A stretch of DNA of 64,000 nt from Thalassobius sp002708925 (GTDB lineage Bacteria; Pseudomonadota; Alphaproteobacteria; Rhodobacterales; Rhodobacteraceae), in assembly GCF_049803795.1 (NCBI RefSeq), contig NZ_JBNAGJ010000012.1, positions 16,326 to 80,325 of the forward strand. Reading direction: 5' to 3'. The position numbers were made by a program, and so were the translations under genes. Below the pieces are notes generated by a model. That model saw only the letters and a program-made list of their open reading frames with translations. It did no database searches and was not told where the DNA came from. Numbering within the stretch: position 1 is the first letter of the stretch; every line of letters starts with the position of its first letter. This document shows positions 49,763-57,762 of the stretch, piece by piece.

Positions 49763-50521
49763 ATGAAAATAATTGCACCTATAAAACACCTAATTGATTA
49801 CAACGTGAAGGTTCGCGTTAAGGCGGACGGTAGCGGAGTTGGTCTCGCGAATGTGAAGATGTCGATGAACCCGTTCGACGAGATTGCGGTTGAAGAGGCG
49901 ATCCGTCTGAAGGAAGCGGGCAAGGCGGACGAGCTTGTCGTCGTGTCGATCGGCGTGAAACAGGCGCAGGAAACGCTGCGCACGGCGCTGGCGATGGGCG
50001 CGGACCGGGCGATCCTCGTCGTGGCCGCCGACGACGTGCACCAAGATATCGAGCCGCTGGCGGTGGCCAAGATCCTAAAGGCCGTGATCGACGCCGAGGC
50101 GCCGGGCCTGGTGATCGCGGGCAAACAGGCGATCGACAACGACATGAACGCGACCGGCCAGATGCTGGCGGCGCTGCTGGGCTGGGGTCAGGCGACCTAT
50201 GCCTCTGAGGTTGCGATCGAGGGCGAGCATGCCGTCGTGACCCGCGAAGTGGACGGCGGTCTGCAGACCATCAAGGTGAAGCTGCCGGCGATCGTCACCG
50301 CCGACCTGCGCCTGAACGAGCCGCGCTACGCCTCGCTGCCCAACATCATGAAAGCCAAGAAGAAACCGCTGGACGAAAAGACCGCCGCCGATTTCGGCGT
50401 CGATGTCACGCCGCGCCTGACCGTCGTCAAGACGGCAGAGCCCGCCGCGCGTTCGGCCGGGGAAATGGTTGGCTCGGTCGACGAGCTGGTGTCGAAGCTG
50501 AAAGAAAAGGGGATCGTGTAA
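49763..50521 (+). CDS. etfB: Electron transfer flavoprotein beta subunit
   Basis: The 252-residue protein is an EtfB: KHLIDYNVKVRVK at the start, then KMSMNPFDEIAVEEAIRLKE near 33-52, LRTALAMGADRAILV near 73-87 and the LPAIVTADLRLNEPRYASLPNIMKAKKKP region near 175-203 with the family signature. With EtfA it accepts electrons from acyl-CoA dehydrogenases and hands them to the quinone pool. Its first 40 bases are AT-rich, while the rest is GC-rich and high in C/G third positions. The etfA ATG overlaps its stop (TAATG). Confidence 0.95.
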   Translation: MKIIAPIKHLIDYNVKVRVKADGSGVGLANVKMSMNPFDEIAVEEAIRLKEAGKADELVVVSIGVKQAQETLRTALAMGADRAILVVAADDVHQDIEPLAVAKILKAVIDAEAPGLVIAGKQAIDNDMNATGQMLAALLGWGQATYASEVAIEGEHAVVTREVDGGLQTIKVKLPAIVTADLRLNEPRYASLPNIMKAKKKPLDEKTAADFGVDVTPRLTVVKTAEPAARSAGEMVGSVDELVSKLKEKGIV

Positions 50522-51441
50522 TGGCTGTTCTTCTCCTTGCAGAAATCGCCGGTGGTGCACTGGCGCTGGACGCCACCGCCAAGGCGGTGACCGCTGCCAA
50601 ATCGCTGGGCGATGTGACCGTTCTGGTTGCGGGCCCCGCTGCCGCAGGCGAGGCCGCGTCGAAGATCGACGGCGTGGCAAAGGTTCTGGTGGCGGATGAC
50701 GCCGCCTATGCCAACGGCCTGGCCGAGCCGGTCGCCGATCTGGTGGTCAGCCTGGCAGGCAATTATGAACATATCGTTGCTCCGTCCACGGCGAGCGCGA
50801 AAAACATCCTGCCGCGCGTCGCGGCGCTGCTGGACGTGATGGTTTTGTCGGACGTCACCGCCATCGTGGACGGGTCCACGTTCGAACGCCCGATCTACGC
50901 GGGCAACGCGATTCAGACGGTAAAGTCCAACGATTCCAAGAAGGTACTGACCGTCCGCACCACCGCCTTCGACGCGGCTGGCCAGGGTGGTTCGGCCGCC
51001 GTCGAGGCCATCGCAGCGGCCGGCAACGCGGGCCTGAGCGCCTGGGTCGAGGACAAGGTCGCGGCGTCGGATCGTCCGGAACTGACCTCGGCCAAGATCG
51101 TGGTCTCGGGCGGTCGCGGCGTCGGTTCCGAGGAGAACTTCGCGATCATCGAGGGCCTGGCCGACAAGCTGGGCGCGGCGGTCGGCGCCTCGCGCGCGGC
51201 GGTGGATAGCGGGTTCGCACCGAACGACTGGCAGGTCGGCCAGACCGGCAAGGTCGTGGCGCCCGAGCTGTACATCGCGGTCGGGATTTCCGGGGCAATT
51301 CAACACCTTGCAGGCATGAAGGACAGCAAGGTCATCGTCGCCATCAACAAGGATGAAGAGGCCCAGATCTTCCAGGTCGCCGACTACGGCCTGGTCGCAG
51401 ACCTGCTCGACGCCGTCCCGGATATGACAAAGGCACTCTAA
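50521..51441 (+). CDS. etfA: Electron transfer flavoprotein alpha subunit
   Basis: The 306-residue protein has an N-terminal EtfA alpha/beta domain and the C-terminal FAD-binding domain: VVSGGRGVGSEENFAIIEGLA near 196-216, AAVDSGFAPNDWQVGQTGKV near 230-249, LYIAVGISGAIQHLAGM near 256-272 and IVAINKDEEAQIFQVADYGLV near 281-301. It forms the heterodimer with EtfB. A dedicated ETF beside a pathway acyl-CoA dehydrogenase suggests the pathway brings its own electron carrier. Codon use is GC-rich and looks like chromosomal alphaproteobacterial genes, unlike the flanking chn genes. The thiolase ATG follows the stop after 2 bases. Confidence 0.95.
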   Translation: MAVLLLAEIAGGALALDATAKAVTAAKSLGDVTVLVAGPAAAGEAASKIDGVAKVLVADDAAYANGLAEPVADLVVSLAGNYEHIVAPSTASAKNILPRVAALLDVMVLSDVTAIVDGSTFERPIYAGNAIQTVKSNDSKKVLTVRTTAFDAAGQGGSAAVEAIAAAGNAGLSAWVEDKVAASDRPELTSAKIVVSGGRGVGSEENFAIIEGLADKLGAAVGASRAAVDSGFAPNDWQVGQTGKVVAPELYIAVGISGAIQHLAGMKDSKVIVAINKDEEAQIFQVADYGLVADLLDAVPDMTKAL

Positions 51442-51443
51442 GA

Positions 51444-52643
51444 ATGACAAACGTCTACATCTGCGATTACATCCGCACACCAATTGGTCGCTATGGCGGC
51501 GCGCTTTCTTCTGTGCGAGCCGACGATCTTGGTGCAATCCCACTCAGGGCCCTGGCCAGCCGAAACCCGAAGCTAGATCTAGCGGCCATTGACGAAGTGA
51601 TTTTCGGCTGCGCCAACCAGGCGGGCGAGGACAACCGCAACGTCGCACGCATGTCGCTGCTACTCGCGGGATTTCCGGATTGTGTCCCTGGCACGACGAT
51701 GAACCGGTTGTGCGGATCGGGTATGGACGCCGTAATCACAGCCGCCCGCGCGATCAAAGCTGGAGAAGCCGATCTCATTGTTGCTGGCGGTGTGGAAAGC
51801 ATGTCTCGTGCTCCGTTTGTGATGCCAAAAGCTACAACTGCATTCTCGCGCGAAAATTCTGCTGAAGACACCACCATCGGCTGGCGCTTCGTCAATAAAC
51901 AGATGAAGAGTCAATACGGCGTCGACAGCATGCCTGAAACGGCCGAAAACGTAGCGGAAGACTTCAGCATCAACCGCGCCGACCAAGATGCCTTCGCCAT
52001 GCGTTCGCAGCGAAAGGCGAGAGATGCCATGGCGAACGGTCGTTTGGCCCGTGAAATTGTCCCGGTAGAGATTCCTCAGCGAAAGGGGGAGCCAAAGATC
52101 GTCGTACAGGATGAACACCCTCGCGCGGGTACGACTTTGGAAGCGCTCGCCCAACTGAAAACTTTCGTAAAAGCGGACGGCACTGTAACCGCTGGGAATT
52201 CTTCGGGCGTGAACGATGGTGCCGCAGCATTGATCCTTGCCACCAGCGACGTCGCAAAAAAATTTGGCCTCACACCGATCGCAAGGGTCTTGGGCGGCGC
52301 AACCGCGGGCGTCGCACCGCGCATCATGGGTTTCGGGCCGGCACCGGCGTCGGAAAAGCTGATGGCGCGACTTGGACTGAAACAAGAAGACTTCTCGGTA
52401 ATCGAACTTAACGAAGCCTTTGCTTCGCAGGGTCTGGCCACACTACGGCACCTGGGGATCGCGGATGATGACGCCCGCGTGAACCCGAACGGCGGCGCTA
52501 TTGCTCTCGGCCATCCGCTTGGCATGTCAGGTGCCCGCATCACTGGTTCAGCGATGCTGGACCTCAAACCTGGAGAAAAGTCGTTATCGACCATGTGTAT
52601 TGGCGTGGGACAGGGGATTGCAATCGCGCTCGAAGCTGTCTGA
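51444..52643 (+). CDS. pcaF: Acetyl-CoA C-acyltransferase, candidate 3-oxoadipyl-CoA thiolase
   Basis: The 399-residue thiolase has the acyl-enzyme Cys90 in MNRLCGSGMDA, the signature NPNGGAIALGHPLGMSGAR near 345-363 with the catalytic His, and the second Cys in STMCIGVGQG near the end. RTPIGRYGGALSSVRADDLG at the start and the FSRENSAEDTTIGWRFVN segment near 135-152 are typical of the PcaF/PaaJ group that cleaves 3-oxoadipyl-CoA to acetyl-CoA and succinyl-CoA. That is the expected last step here. The gene ends the operon and is followed by an intrinsic terminator at 52778-52802. Confidence 0.92.
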   Translation: MTNVYICDYIRTPIGRYGGALSSVRADDLGAIPLRALASRNPKLDLAAIDEVIFGCANQAGEDNRNVARMSLLLAGFPDCVPGTTMNRLCGSGMDAVITAARAIKAGEADLIVAGGVESMSRAPFVMPKATTAFSRENSAEDTTIGWRFVNKQMKSQYGVDSMPETAENVAEDFSINRADQDAFAMRSQRKARDAMANGRLAREIVPVEIPQRKGEPKIVVQDEHPRAGTTLEALAQLKTFVKADGTVTAGNSSGVNDGAAALILATSDVAKKFGLTPIARVLGGATAGVAPRIMGFGPAPASEKLMARLGLKQEDFSVIELNEAFASQGLATLRHLGIADDDARVNPNGGAIALGHPLGMSGARITGSAMLDLKPGEKSLSTMCIGVGQGIAIALEAV

Positions 52644-52777
52644 GGTGCCGCGACAACCACAAAACTAACATAAGTTCTCTTATGGGATTTTTGGCCAACC
52701 CAAAATTTCCGGTAGAATTAGTCCTCTACAGCCTCCCTGTTGTCGCCTTTCAAATTTTCCCCGGGAGCGACCGACTA

Positions 52778-52802
52778 GCGGCACCGGTAATGCCGGTGCC
52801 GC
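52778..52802 (+). terminator. Intrinsic terminator of the catabolic operon
   Basis: GCGGCACCGG and CCGGTGCCGC form a perfect 10-pair stem with a TAATG loop, followed by CCTTTT. It lies 134 bases after the thiolase stop and ends the chn-etf-thiolase operon. Confidence 0.82.
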
Positions 52803-52940
52803 CCTTTTCCGAAAGAACGATTGAACGGCCCAGAATGTTTGCGAGACGGATCATCCCGTGACCTGCGTATCGGCAGGCATCCCATTTCGGCGACCTCGCG
52901 CCGCTACAAGATTTCTTCTCTGCACTTCCGAATGTAACAT

Positions 52941-52957
52941 ATATCGCGTGGCGATAT
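52941..52957. promoter_or_regulatory. Palindrome upstream of the XRE fragment, probable operator
   Basis: ATATCGC and GCGATAT are perfect 7-base arms around GTG, 27 bases before the XRE start codon. This is the usual place for an autoregulatory operator of an XRE regulator. After the fusion it would sit upstream of the virB genes. Confidence 0.65.
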
Positions 52958-52984
52958 TTCGCGCAGCGTGTCCGTTTCGCGGGC

Positions 52985-53176
52985 ATGAACTTGCGGGACC
53001 GTGTAGCACTGAACATCCAGGACTTGAGACGCGCCCGCGGCCTCAGCCAAGAGGAGCTTGCTCATCGGGCCGACGTGAGCCGCGGCCATATGGGCAAGGT
53101 CGAGAACGCCAAGTTCGCCGCCTCCCTCGACCTTCTCGAACGTATCGCCAAGGCGCCTATGGGCTCGGCCAGCTGA
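52985..53176 (+). pseudogene. XRE regulator, 3-prime truncated by fusion with virB1
   Basis: The 63-residue frame starts MNLRDRVALNIQDLRRARGL and has a complete helix-turn-helix (SQEELAHRADVSRGHMGKVE). It then reads LDLLERIAKA, after which an unrelated PMGSAS and a stop follow. In intact regulators of this type the last helix continues with a residue pattern such as LDVP. The change coincides with the point (about 53155) where the plus-one frame starts to encode a lytic transglycosylase. The DNA-binding part may still fold, so it could act as a short regulator. Confidence 0.8.
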
Positions 53177-53487
53177 TGCCAGACACGGCCCGCAGCCTCG
53201 GGGTCGATCCGCGCGATCCCTCTCAGAACCTCGATGGCGCCGCACGCTATCTGCTCGCGCAGATCGCCACGTTCAAGGACATCGATCTGGCGCTCGCAGC
53301 CTATAACGCCGGCCCGCACCGCGTGGTCGAGCATTCCGGCATTCCACCCTTCACCGAGACCCGCGACTACATCGCGCGCATCCACCGGATCCGGTCCCGA
53401 CTCGCGGCTACACCTGTTTCCTCGCCGGACATCCGCGTCGCAGCCCGGGTGCCTGCGCGCGCTCCGGTCCTCATCGATCTTCAGTAA
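53155..53487 (+). pseudogene. virB1: VirB1-like lytic transglycosylase, 5-prime truncated
   Basis: From about 53155 the frame encodes the last 110 residues of a lytic transglycosylase: YGLGQLMPDTARSLGVDPRD, then DGAARYLLAQIATFKDIDLA, LAAYNAGPHRVVEHSGIPPF and a short C-terminal tail. The signal peptide and the catalytic Glu-containing ES-x-F segment are missing, so it cannot be active. The lost 5-prime part has been replaced by the XRE fragment. It sits where virB1 is expected, directly before virB2. A second, complete transglycosylase is encoded at 56650-57762. Confidence 0.85.
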
Positions 53488-53503
53488 AACAAGGGAACTT
53501 CGC

Positions 53504-53785
53504 ATGCTCAGACATCGCCTCAGCCGCCTCTTGCCCGTCGCCACAACCCTGGCAGCTTTCGCAACGCCCGCTTTCGCGCAGGACTTGTCACCGATCCAGA
53601 CCATGCTGGAAACCGTCGAGGCCGCGCTGACCGGTCCGATCGGGATCGCGGTCGCCACGCTCGCGGTCATCGGCACCGGCTTCATGTGCATGATGGGGCG
53701 GCTGAACTGGGGCTGGTTCGCCTCGGTCATCATCGGGATCGTGCTGATCTTCTCGGCCGGCACCATCGTCGACGGCTTCTCCTGA
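53504..53785 (+). CDS. virB2: T4SS pilin VirB2 (TrbC/VirB2)
   Basis: The 93-residue protein has a signal peptide ending in PAFAQ (cleavage near 25), a short loop and two hydrophobic helices (about 44-62 and 68-87) separated by GRLNWGW, the normal VirB2 propilin layout. ATG 53504 follows AAGGGAA; the longer open frame upstream overlaps the virB1 remnant and is not used. It is the first intact gene of the virB operon and would form the conjugative pilus. Confidence 0.9.
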   Translation: MLRHRLSRLLPVATTLAAFATPAFAQDLSPIQTMLETVEAALTGPIGIAVATLAVIGTGFMCMMGRLNWGWFASVIIGIVLIFSAGTIVDGFS

Positions 53786-53800
53786 GGTTGGAGAATAGAG

Positions 53801-54079
53801 TTGGCAGAACGATCCCCCCTTTTTCTGGGCCTCGCCCGACCGCCCAAGTATCTGGGCCTCCCTGTCGGATACCTCGTGGTACTGGCGACCGGGGTCGTTC
53901 TGCCGTTCATCTGGACCAAGTCGATGGTGTTCTTCCTGATCGGCCTTGTCGCCTATCCGATCCTCTGGTTCGTCGCTGACCGCGAGCCGCATTTCTTCGA
54001 AGTGCTGCGCGTCTCCTATGGATCAGTGCGCCCGACGAAGAACCGGGCCCTGCACGGAGGCGACAGCTTTGGCGCTTGA
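53801..54079 (+). CDS. virB3: T4SS inner-membrane protein VirB3
   Basis: The 92-residue protein opens with LFLGLARPPKYLGLPVGY, the conserved VirB3 N-terminus, followed by two hydrophobic segments (about 22-40 and 43-58) and a DREPHFFEVLRVSY tail. The start is TTG 53801, with GAGGTTGGAG at 53784-53793 upstream and no suitable ATG. The stop overlaps the virB4 start. VirB3 associates with VirB4 at the inner membrane. Confidence 0.9.
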   Translation: MAERSPLFLGLARPPKYLGLPVGYLVVLATGVVLPFIWTKSMVFFLIGLVAYPILWFVADREPHFFEVLRVSYGSVRPTKNRALHGGDSFGA

Positions 54080-56447
54080 TGCGGGCACTCTTTCCACTCA
54101 CGGAACCGCTCTGCTTCAGGCTGGCGGCGGGGCGTTCGCGCGGGAGAGCTATCTCGCGGAGCATCTGCCGTATTTTGCGCTCGCGGAAGACGATGTCATG
54201 GTCCTGCGCGAAGGCGACCTCTTGGCGACCCTGCGCCTTGATGGTCTGAATCCGATGACCTCTGAGGACGCCCGGCTCGACGCGCTCAAACGCGCGGTCG
54301 CGGCCATCGTCGCCCAGACTGGCAGTGCCTTCGGCTTCTACATTCACCGGATCTCCGTGCCGCAGGATCTCGGGATGCGCCCCATCGAGGGAGACAGTTT
54401 CGCAGCCGCGATCGACGCGCGCTGGCAGGCCCATGTCAAAGACCTCTGCCCCGCCAAGCGCCAGCTCTATCTCAGCGTGATCCGGCGCCCCGACATTTCG
54501 GCTCGTATTCCGCTCCTCCGCGCGCTGGCCCGCAAGGCCTGGGTCAAGGACCGCGCGACGCGCCTGCAGGAGCTGAACGAGGTCATGGGCTTCTTCGAGG
54601 TGGCGCTTGCCTCGGCCAATCCCGTGAGGCTCACAAAGTCGGGCGGGGAGTGGCTGGGCTACCTCAACACACTGAACGCAGGCAGCTTCTCCCCGATCTC
54701 CTTCGGGCAAAGCACCCTGCCCCTCTCGCACACGCTCAGCAACTGCCGCGCGACCTTCGACGGCGACGTGGTCACCCTGACCGACGCCGTGACCGGCCAG
54801 GTCAAATACGGCGCTCTCTTCTCGATGAAGACTTATCCGGCGCTTACAGACGTCACGCTGCTCGACGCGCTCGACCTGCCGCTCGACATCGTACTGACGA
54901 ACTCCTTCAGCCCGATCCCGAACAACATCATGGCTGAGCGCATCCAAAGGATCATCCGCCAGATGCATGCCTCCGACGATGCCGCCGTTTCCCTGCGCGA
55001 GCAACTCGGGCAAGCCGCCGACGATCAGGAAGCAGGCCGCATCGCCTTTGGCGACCATCACCTCTCGATCGCCGTCTATGCACCAGACCGCGACACGCTC
55101 GAACGGGCCGCCGCCCAGATCAAGCGCGTGGGCCAGGAGATCATGTCGGTGATCGTGCGCGAGAATATGGCATTGAAAGCCACCTACTTCGCGCAGTCCC
55201 CCGGCAACTTCGGCTACCGGGCGCGGAAGACGCCGATCTCCTCGATCAACTTCGCGGATTTCGCGGCACTTCACGGCAGCGTCGAAGGGCGCGGGCCGGA
55301 TCAGTCGCCTTGGGGTCAGACCATTTCGGTCCTGCCGACGGTCGGCACCTCGGGTTATCGCTTCAATTTCCACGAGGCGGGCAGCCCGGGCAAGGAACCG
55401 ACCGTCGGCCACACCCTCGTTCTGGGACGCACCGGCACCGGCAAGACGCTCACCACCGCCTTCCTCGCGGCGCAGGCGCAACGGGTCGGCGCGCGGCTCT
55501 TCTTCTTCGACAAGGATCGCGGCCTCGAGATGGCCGTGCGCGCCCTCGGAGGCCGCTACAACGAAATCCGGGCCGGTGTTCCCACGGGGCTGAACCCGCT
55601 TGCGACCGAGACCGATGAGCGTGGCCGCGCCTGGCTCTCGGACTGGCTTGCGACCCTTCTCACGCGCAATGGCACGCTCTCGGGCGAGCAATCCCGCCAT
55701 ATCCAGAGTGCCGTCGGGCAGAACGCCGATGCGGGCGCGGCGCTGCAACGCTTCGTTAGTTTCGAGACGCTGTTTCAATCGCTTGATGATGATGGCGAGT
55801 TGCAAAGCCGCGTCGCCGAATGGGCGCCGGGTGGGCGCTACGGTTGGGTCTTTGACGAGCCGGAACAGGGTGCCGGGCTTGAACTGGCCTCCGACATCAT
55901 CGGCTTCGACATGACCGAAATCCTCGACATGACCACCGAGCGCATGGCGGTGCTCTCCTATATCTTCCGCCAGATTGAACGCGTGGTCGAGGACCGCCGC
56001 CCCACCATCATCGTCCTCGACGAAGCCTGGAAGCTCTTGGACGATCCCTACTTTGGGGCGCGACTCGAAAACTGGCTGGTGACGCTGCGCAAGATGAACT
56101 GCGTCGTCATCATGATGACGCAATATCCAAGCCAGCTGCGCGACAGCCGCGTCGGCAAGACCATCGTCGAGACAGTACCGACCCAGATCCTCTTCCCGAA
56201 CGACCGCGCCACAATCTCGGATTACGATTTCCTCCGCGTGAACGCCAAAGAGGCGGCCCTTCTCGTCCAGCCCACCATCGGCCAGCGCATCGCGCTTGTG
56301 CGCTCGGCGGGCGACAGCGTCTTCGTCGACGCCGATCTCTCCGCGCTTGGAGACCTCCTTCCCATCCTTGGCGGCGGTGCCACCGGCGAGGCCCGCGTGC
56401 CTGCCGATTGGCGCGCCAATCCCGATTTCTGGAGACATGTGATATGA
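54069..56447 (+). CDS. virB4: T4SS ATPase VirB4
   Basis: From TTG 54069 the protein has 792 residues, the normal VirB4 length, with GGAGG at 54056-54060 as ribosome site. Walker A GRTGTGKT lies at about 453-460 and Walker B IIVLDEAWKLL near 647-657, followed by MMTQYPSQLRDS. The N-terminal half is the CagE/VirB4 domain. The enzyme powers pilus assembly and substrate transfer. A start further upstream would run through all of virB3 in another frame and is rejected. The stop overlaps the next gene (ATGA). Confidence 0.95.
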   Translation: MALDAGTLSTHGTALLQAGGGAFARESYLAEHLPYFALAEDDVMVLREGDLLATLRLDGLNPMTSEDARLDALKRAVAAIVAQTGSAFGFYIHRISVPQDLGMRPIEGDSFAAAIDARWQAHVKDLCPAKRQLYLSVIRRPDISARIPLLRALARKAWVKDRATRLQELNEVMGFFEVALASANPVRLTKSGGEWLGYLNTLNAGSFSPISFGQSTLPLSHTLSNCRATFDGDVVTLTDAVTGQVKYGALFSMKTYPALTDVTLLDALDLPLDIVLTNSFSPIPNNIMAERIQRIIRQMHASDDAAVSLREQLGQAADDQEAGRIAFGDHHLSIAVYAPDRDTLERAAAQIKRVGQEIMSVIVRENMALKATYFAQSPGNFGYRARKTPISSINFADFAALHGSVEGRGPDQSPWGQTISVLPTVGTSGYRFNFHEAGSPGKEPTVGHTLVLGRTGTGKTLTTAFLAAQAQRVGARLFFFDKDRGLEMAVRALGGRYNEIRAGVPTGLNPLATETDERGRAWLSDWLATLLTRNGTLSGEQSRHIQSAVGQNADAGAALQRFVSFETLFQSLDDDGELQSRVAEWAPGGRYGWVFDEPEQGAGLELASDIIGFDMTEILDMTTERMAVLSYIFRQIERVVEDRRPTIIVLDEAWKLLDDPYFGARLENWLVTLRKMNCVVIMMTQYPSQLRDSRVGKTIVETVPTQILFPNDRATISDYDFLRVNAKEAALLVQPTIGQRIALVRSAGDSVFVDADLSALGDLLPILGGGATGEARVPADWRANPDFWRHVI

Positions 56448-56653
56448 GTTCAAAACCCCTCCTGGCGCTTTGCGCTGCCGCAAGCCTGCTGTCGGCTTGC
56501 GAAAAGTACACCGAGAAAACCTCGCCCTGCTTCGGTCGCAATGGCGAGCCGCAGGTGACCCGGTCCGCGCTTTCCTTCTCGACCATGGGCGCAGCGGTTC
56601 AGGAGACGGACAAGCCCGACTGCACCTTCGAGCCCCTGCCCCGTCCGGAATGA
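56444..56653 (+). CDS. Small VirB7-like lipoprotein of the T4SS
   Basis: The 69-residue protein has a lipoprotein signal: a short basic start (MSSKP), a hydrophobic stretch and the lipobox LLSAC with Cys20 as the lipidated residue. The mature part contains two further Cys. VirB7 is a small outer-membrane lipoprotein that stabilises VirB9, and this is a plausible counterpart, although its position before the transglycosylase rather than next to virB8 differs from Agrobacterium. It overlaps both neighbours (ATGA at 56444 and 56650). Confidence 0.75.
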   Translation: MSSKPLLALCAAASLLSACEKYTEKTSPCFGRNGEPQVTRSALSFSTMGAAVQETDKPDCTFEPLPRPE

Positions 56654-57762
56654 ACCGCGCCGCGATCATATCCGCCGGGCTTTGCCTCGGCCTCGGTACC
56701 CTGCCCGCGCATGCCCAAGGGGTTCCGACGCAGGACAATTCCGCGATCGGCCGCGCCATCGCACGGGTGACGGCATTGGCCGAGGATCTGGGCGTGCAGC
56801 AGGACAAGGACCGCACCGAGTCCACGCTGGCCGACGTCCAGGCCGACCAACTGCGCGTCCTCGAGGAGATGACCGCCGCGATCACCGGCCCCGGCTTCGA
56901 TATCCGCGCGCTCGAGGGCAATGCGGATTTCGGGGTGGCGGCGGTCTACCCGAACACCGATGCGAGTCCGATGGTGAGCCGCCTTTTTGGCGAGGGCCGC
57001 GAGACCGTCGAGATGATGATCGTCGAGGTCGCGGGCGAGTTCGCAGGCGCGCCGGGTGTGGCCCGCGCCGGCCTCTCCGCCACCCAGTGGCGCTGCCTCT
57101 TCCAGGCCCTGATCAAGCAGGAGAGCCGCTTCAACGTCGCCGCCGAAAGCCCGGTCGGCGCCTATGGGCTGACCCAGCTCATGCCTGGAACCGCGTCTGA
57201 CCTCGGCGTCGATCGCTATGATGTGAAGGACAACCTGCGCGGCGGCGCGCGTTACATCACCACGCAGTTGGGCCGCTTCGGCAACATCCCCCATGCGCTT
57301 GCGGCCTATAACGCCGGACCGGGCCGGGTCATCGAATATGGCGGCGTGCCGCCCTTTGCCGAAACCCAGGGCTACGTGCGCAACATCTCGAAGTTCTACA
57401 ACGAATACCTGGCTGTCGTTGGCGGCGCCGACGCGCTCGGGACGCTCTCGCCCTCGGATTTTGCACTGGCCGAATATGCCAGCATCTCCGAGGCAGGCGT
57501 CTATTACGCCGCCGATAGTTCGGCAACGACCGAGCAAGTGATCAACCGCCTCCGCGCGATCATCCTGCAGATCGATGCGCAGCCCAATGCCAAGGCGGCC
57601 TGGGAACTCAACACCTACGCCAAGGCCGAGATCGCCCGCATTCTCAATCTTCGTGTCCGGCTGATGGCCGCCAACCAGCAGCGCGAGGCAGCCTACGCGC
57701 AGCACCTCGTCGCCGACCGATTGGCCGAGCGCGACTTCATGCAAATGGGAGTTCCCGAATGA
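56650..57762 (+). CDS. Lytic transglycosylase of the T4SS (VirB1-like, extended)
   Basis: The 370-residue protein has a signal peptide (cleavage near PAHAQ, about residue 22), a helical N-terminal region and an SLT domain. The catalytic Glu is in LIKQESRFNVAAESPVGAYG near 155-175. GLTQLMPGTASDLGV and LAAYNAGPGRVIEYGGVPPF follow, then a 140-residue C-terminal extension unusual for VirB1. It opens the peptidoglycan for the secretion channel and probably replaces the destroyed virB1 at 53155. The ATG overlaps the lipoprotein stop, and the next gene overlaps its own. Confidence 0.9.
   Translation: MNRAAIISAGLCLGLGTLPAHAQGVPTQDNSAIGRAIARVTALAEDLGVQQDKDRTESTLADVQADQLRVLEEMTAAITGPGFDIRALEGNADFGVAAVYPNTDASPMVSRLFGEGRETVEMMIVEVAGEFAGAPGVARAGLSATQWRCLFQALIKQESRFNVAAESPVGAYGLTQLMPGTASDLGVDRYDVKDNLRGGARYITTQLGRFGNIPHALAAYNAGPGRVIEYGGVPPFAETQGYVRNISKFYNEYLAVVGGADALGTLSPSDFALAEYASISEAGVYYAADSSATTEQVINRLRAIILQIDAQPNAKAAWELNTYAKAEIARILNLRVRLMAANQQREAAYAQHLVADRLAERDFMQMGVPE

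Larger units (their letters stand above)
52644..52984. other. Gap between catabolic operon and T4SS region
   Basis: This 341-base gap contains the intrinsic terminator at 52778-52802 and, on its right, the palindromic operator at 52941-52957 of the truncated XRE regulator. No gene is supported; a longer open frame crossing it (from 52858) continues into the virB1 remnant only because of the fusion. Confidence 0.6.

Noticed and set aside
53907..56921. 1004-residue minus-strand frame opposite virB4
   Set aside because: Antisense to virB4, with no recognisable domains; a product of GC-rich codon structure.
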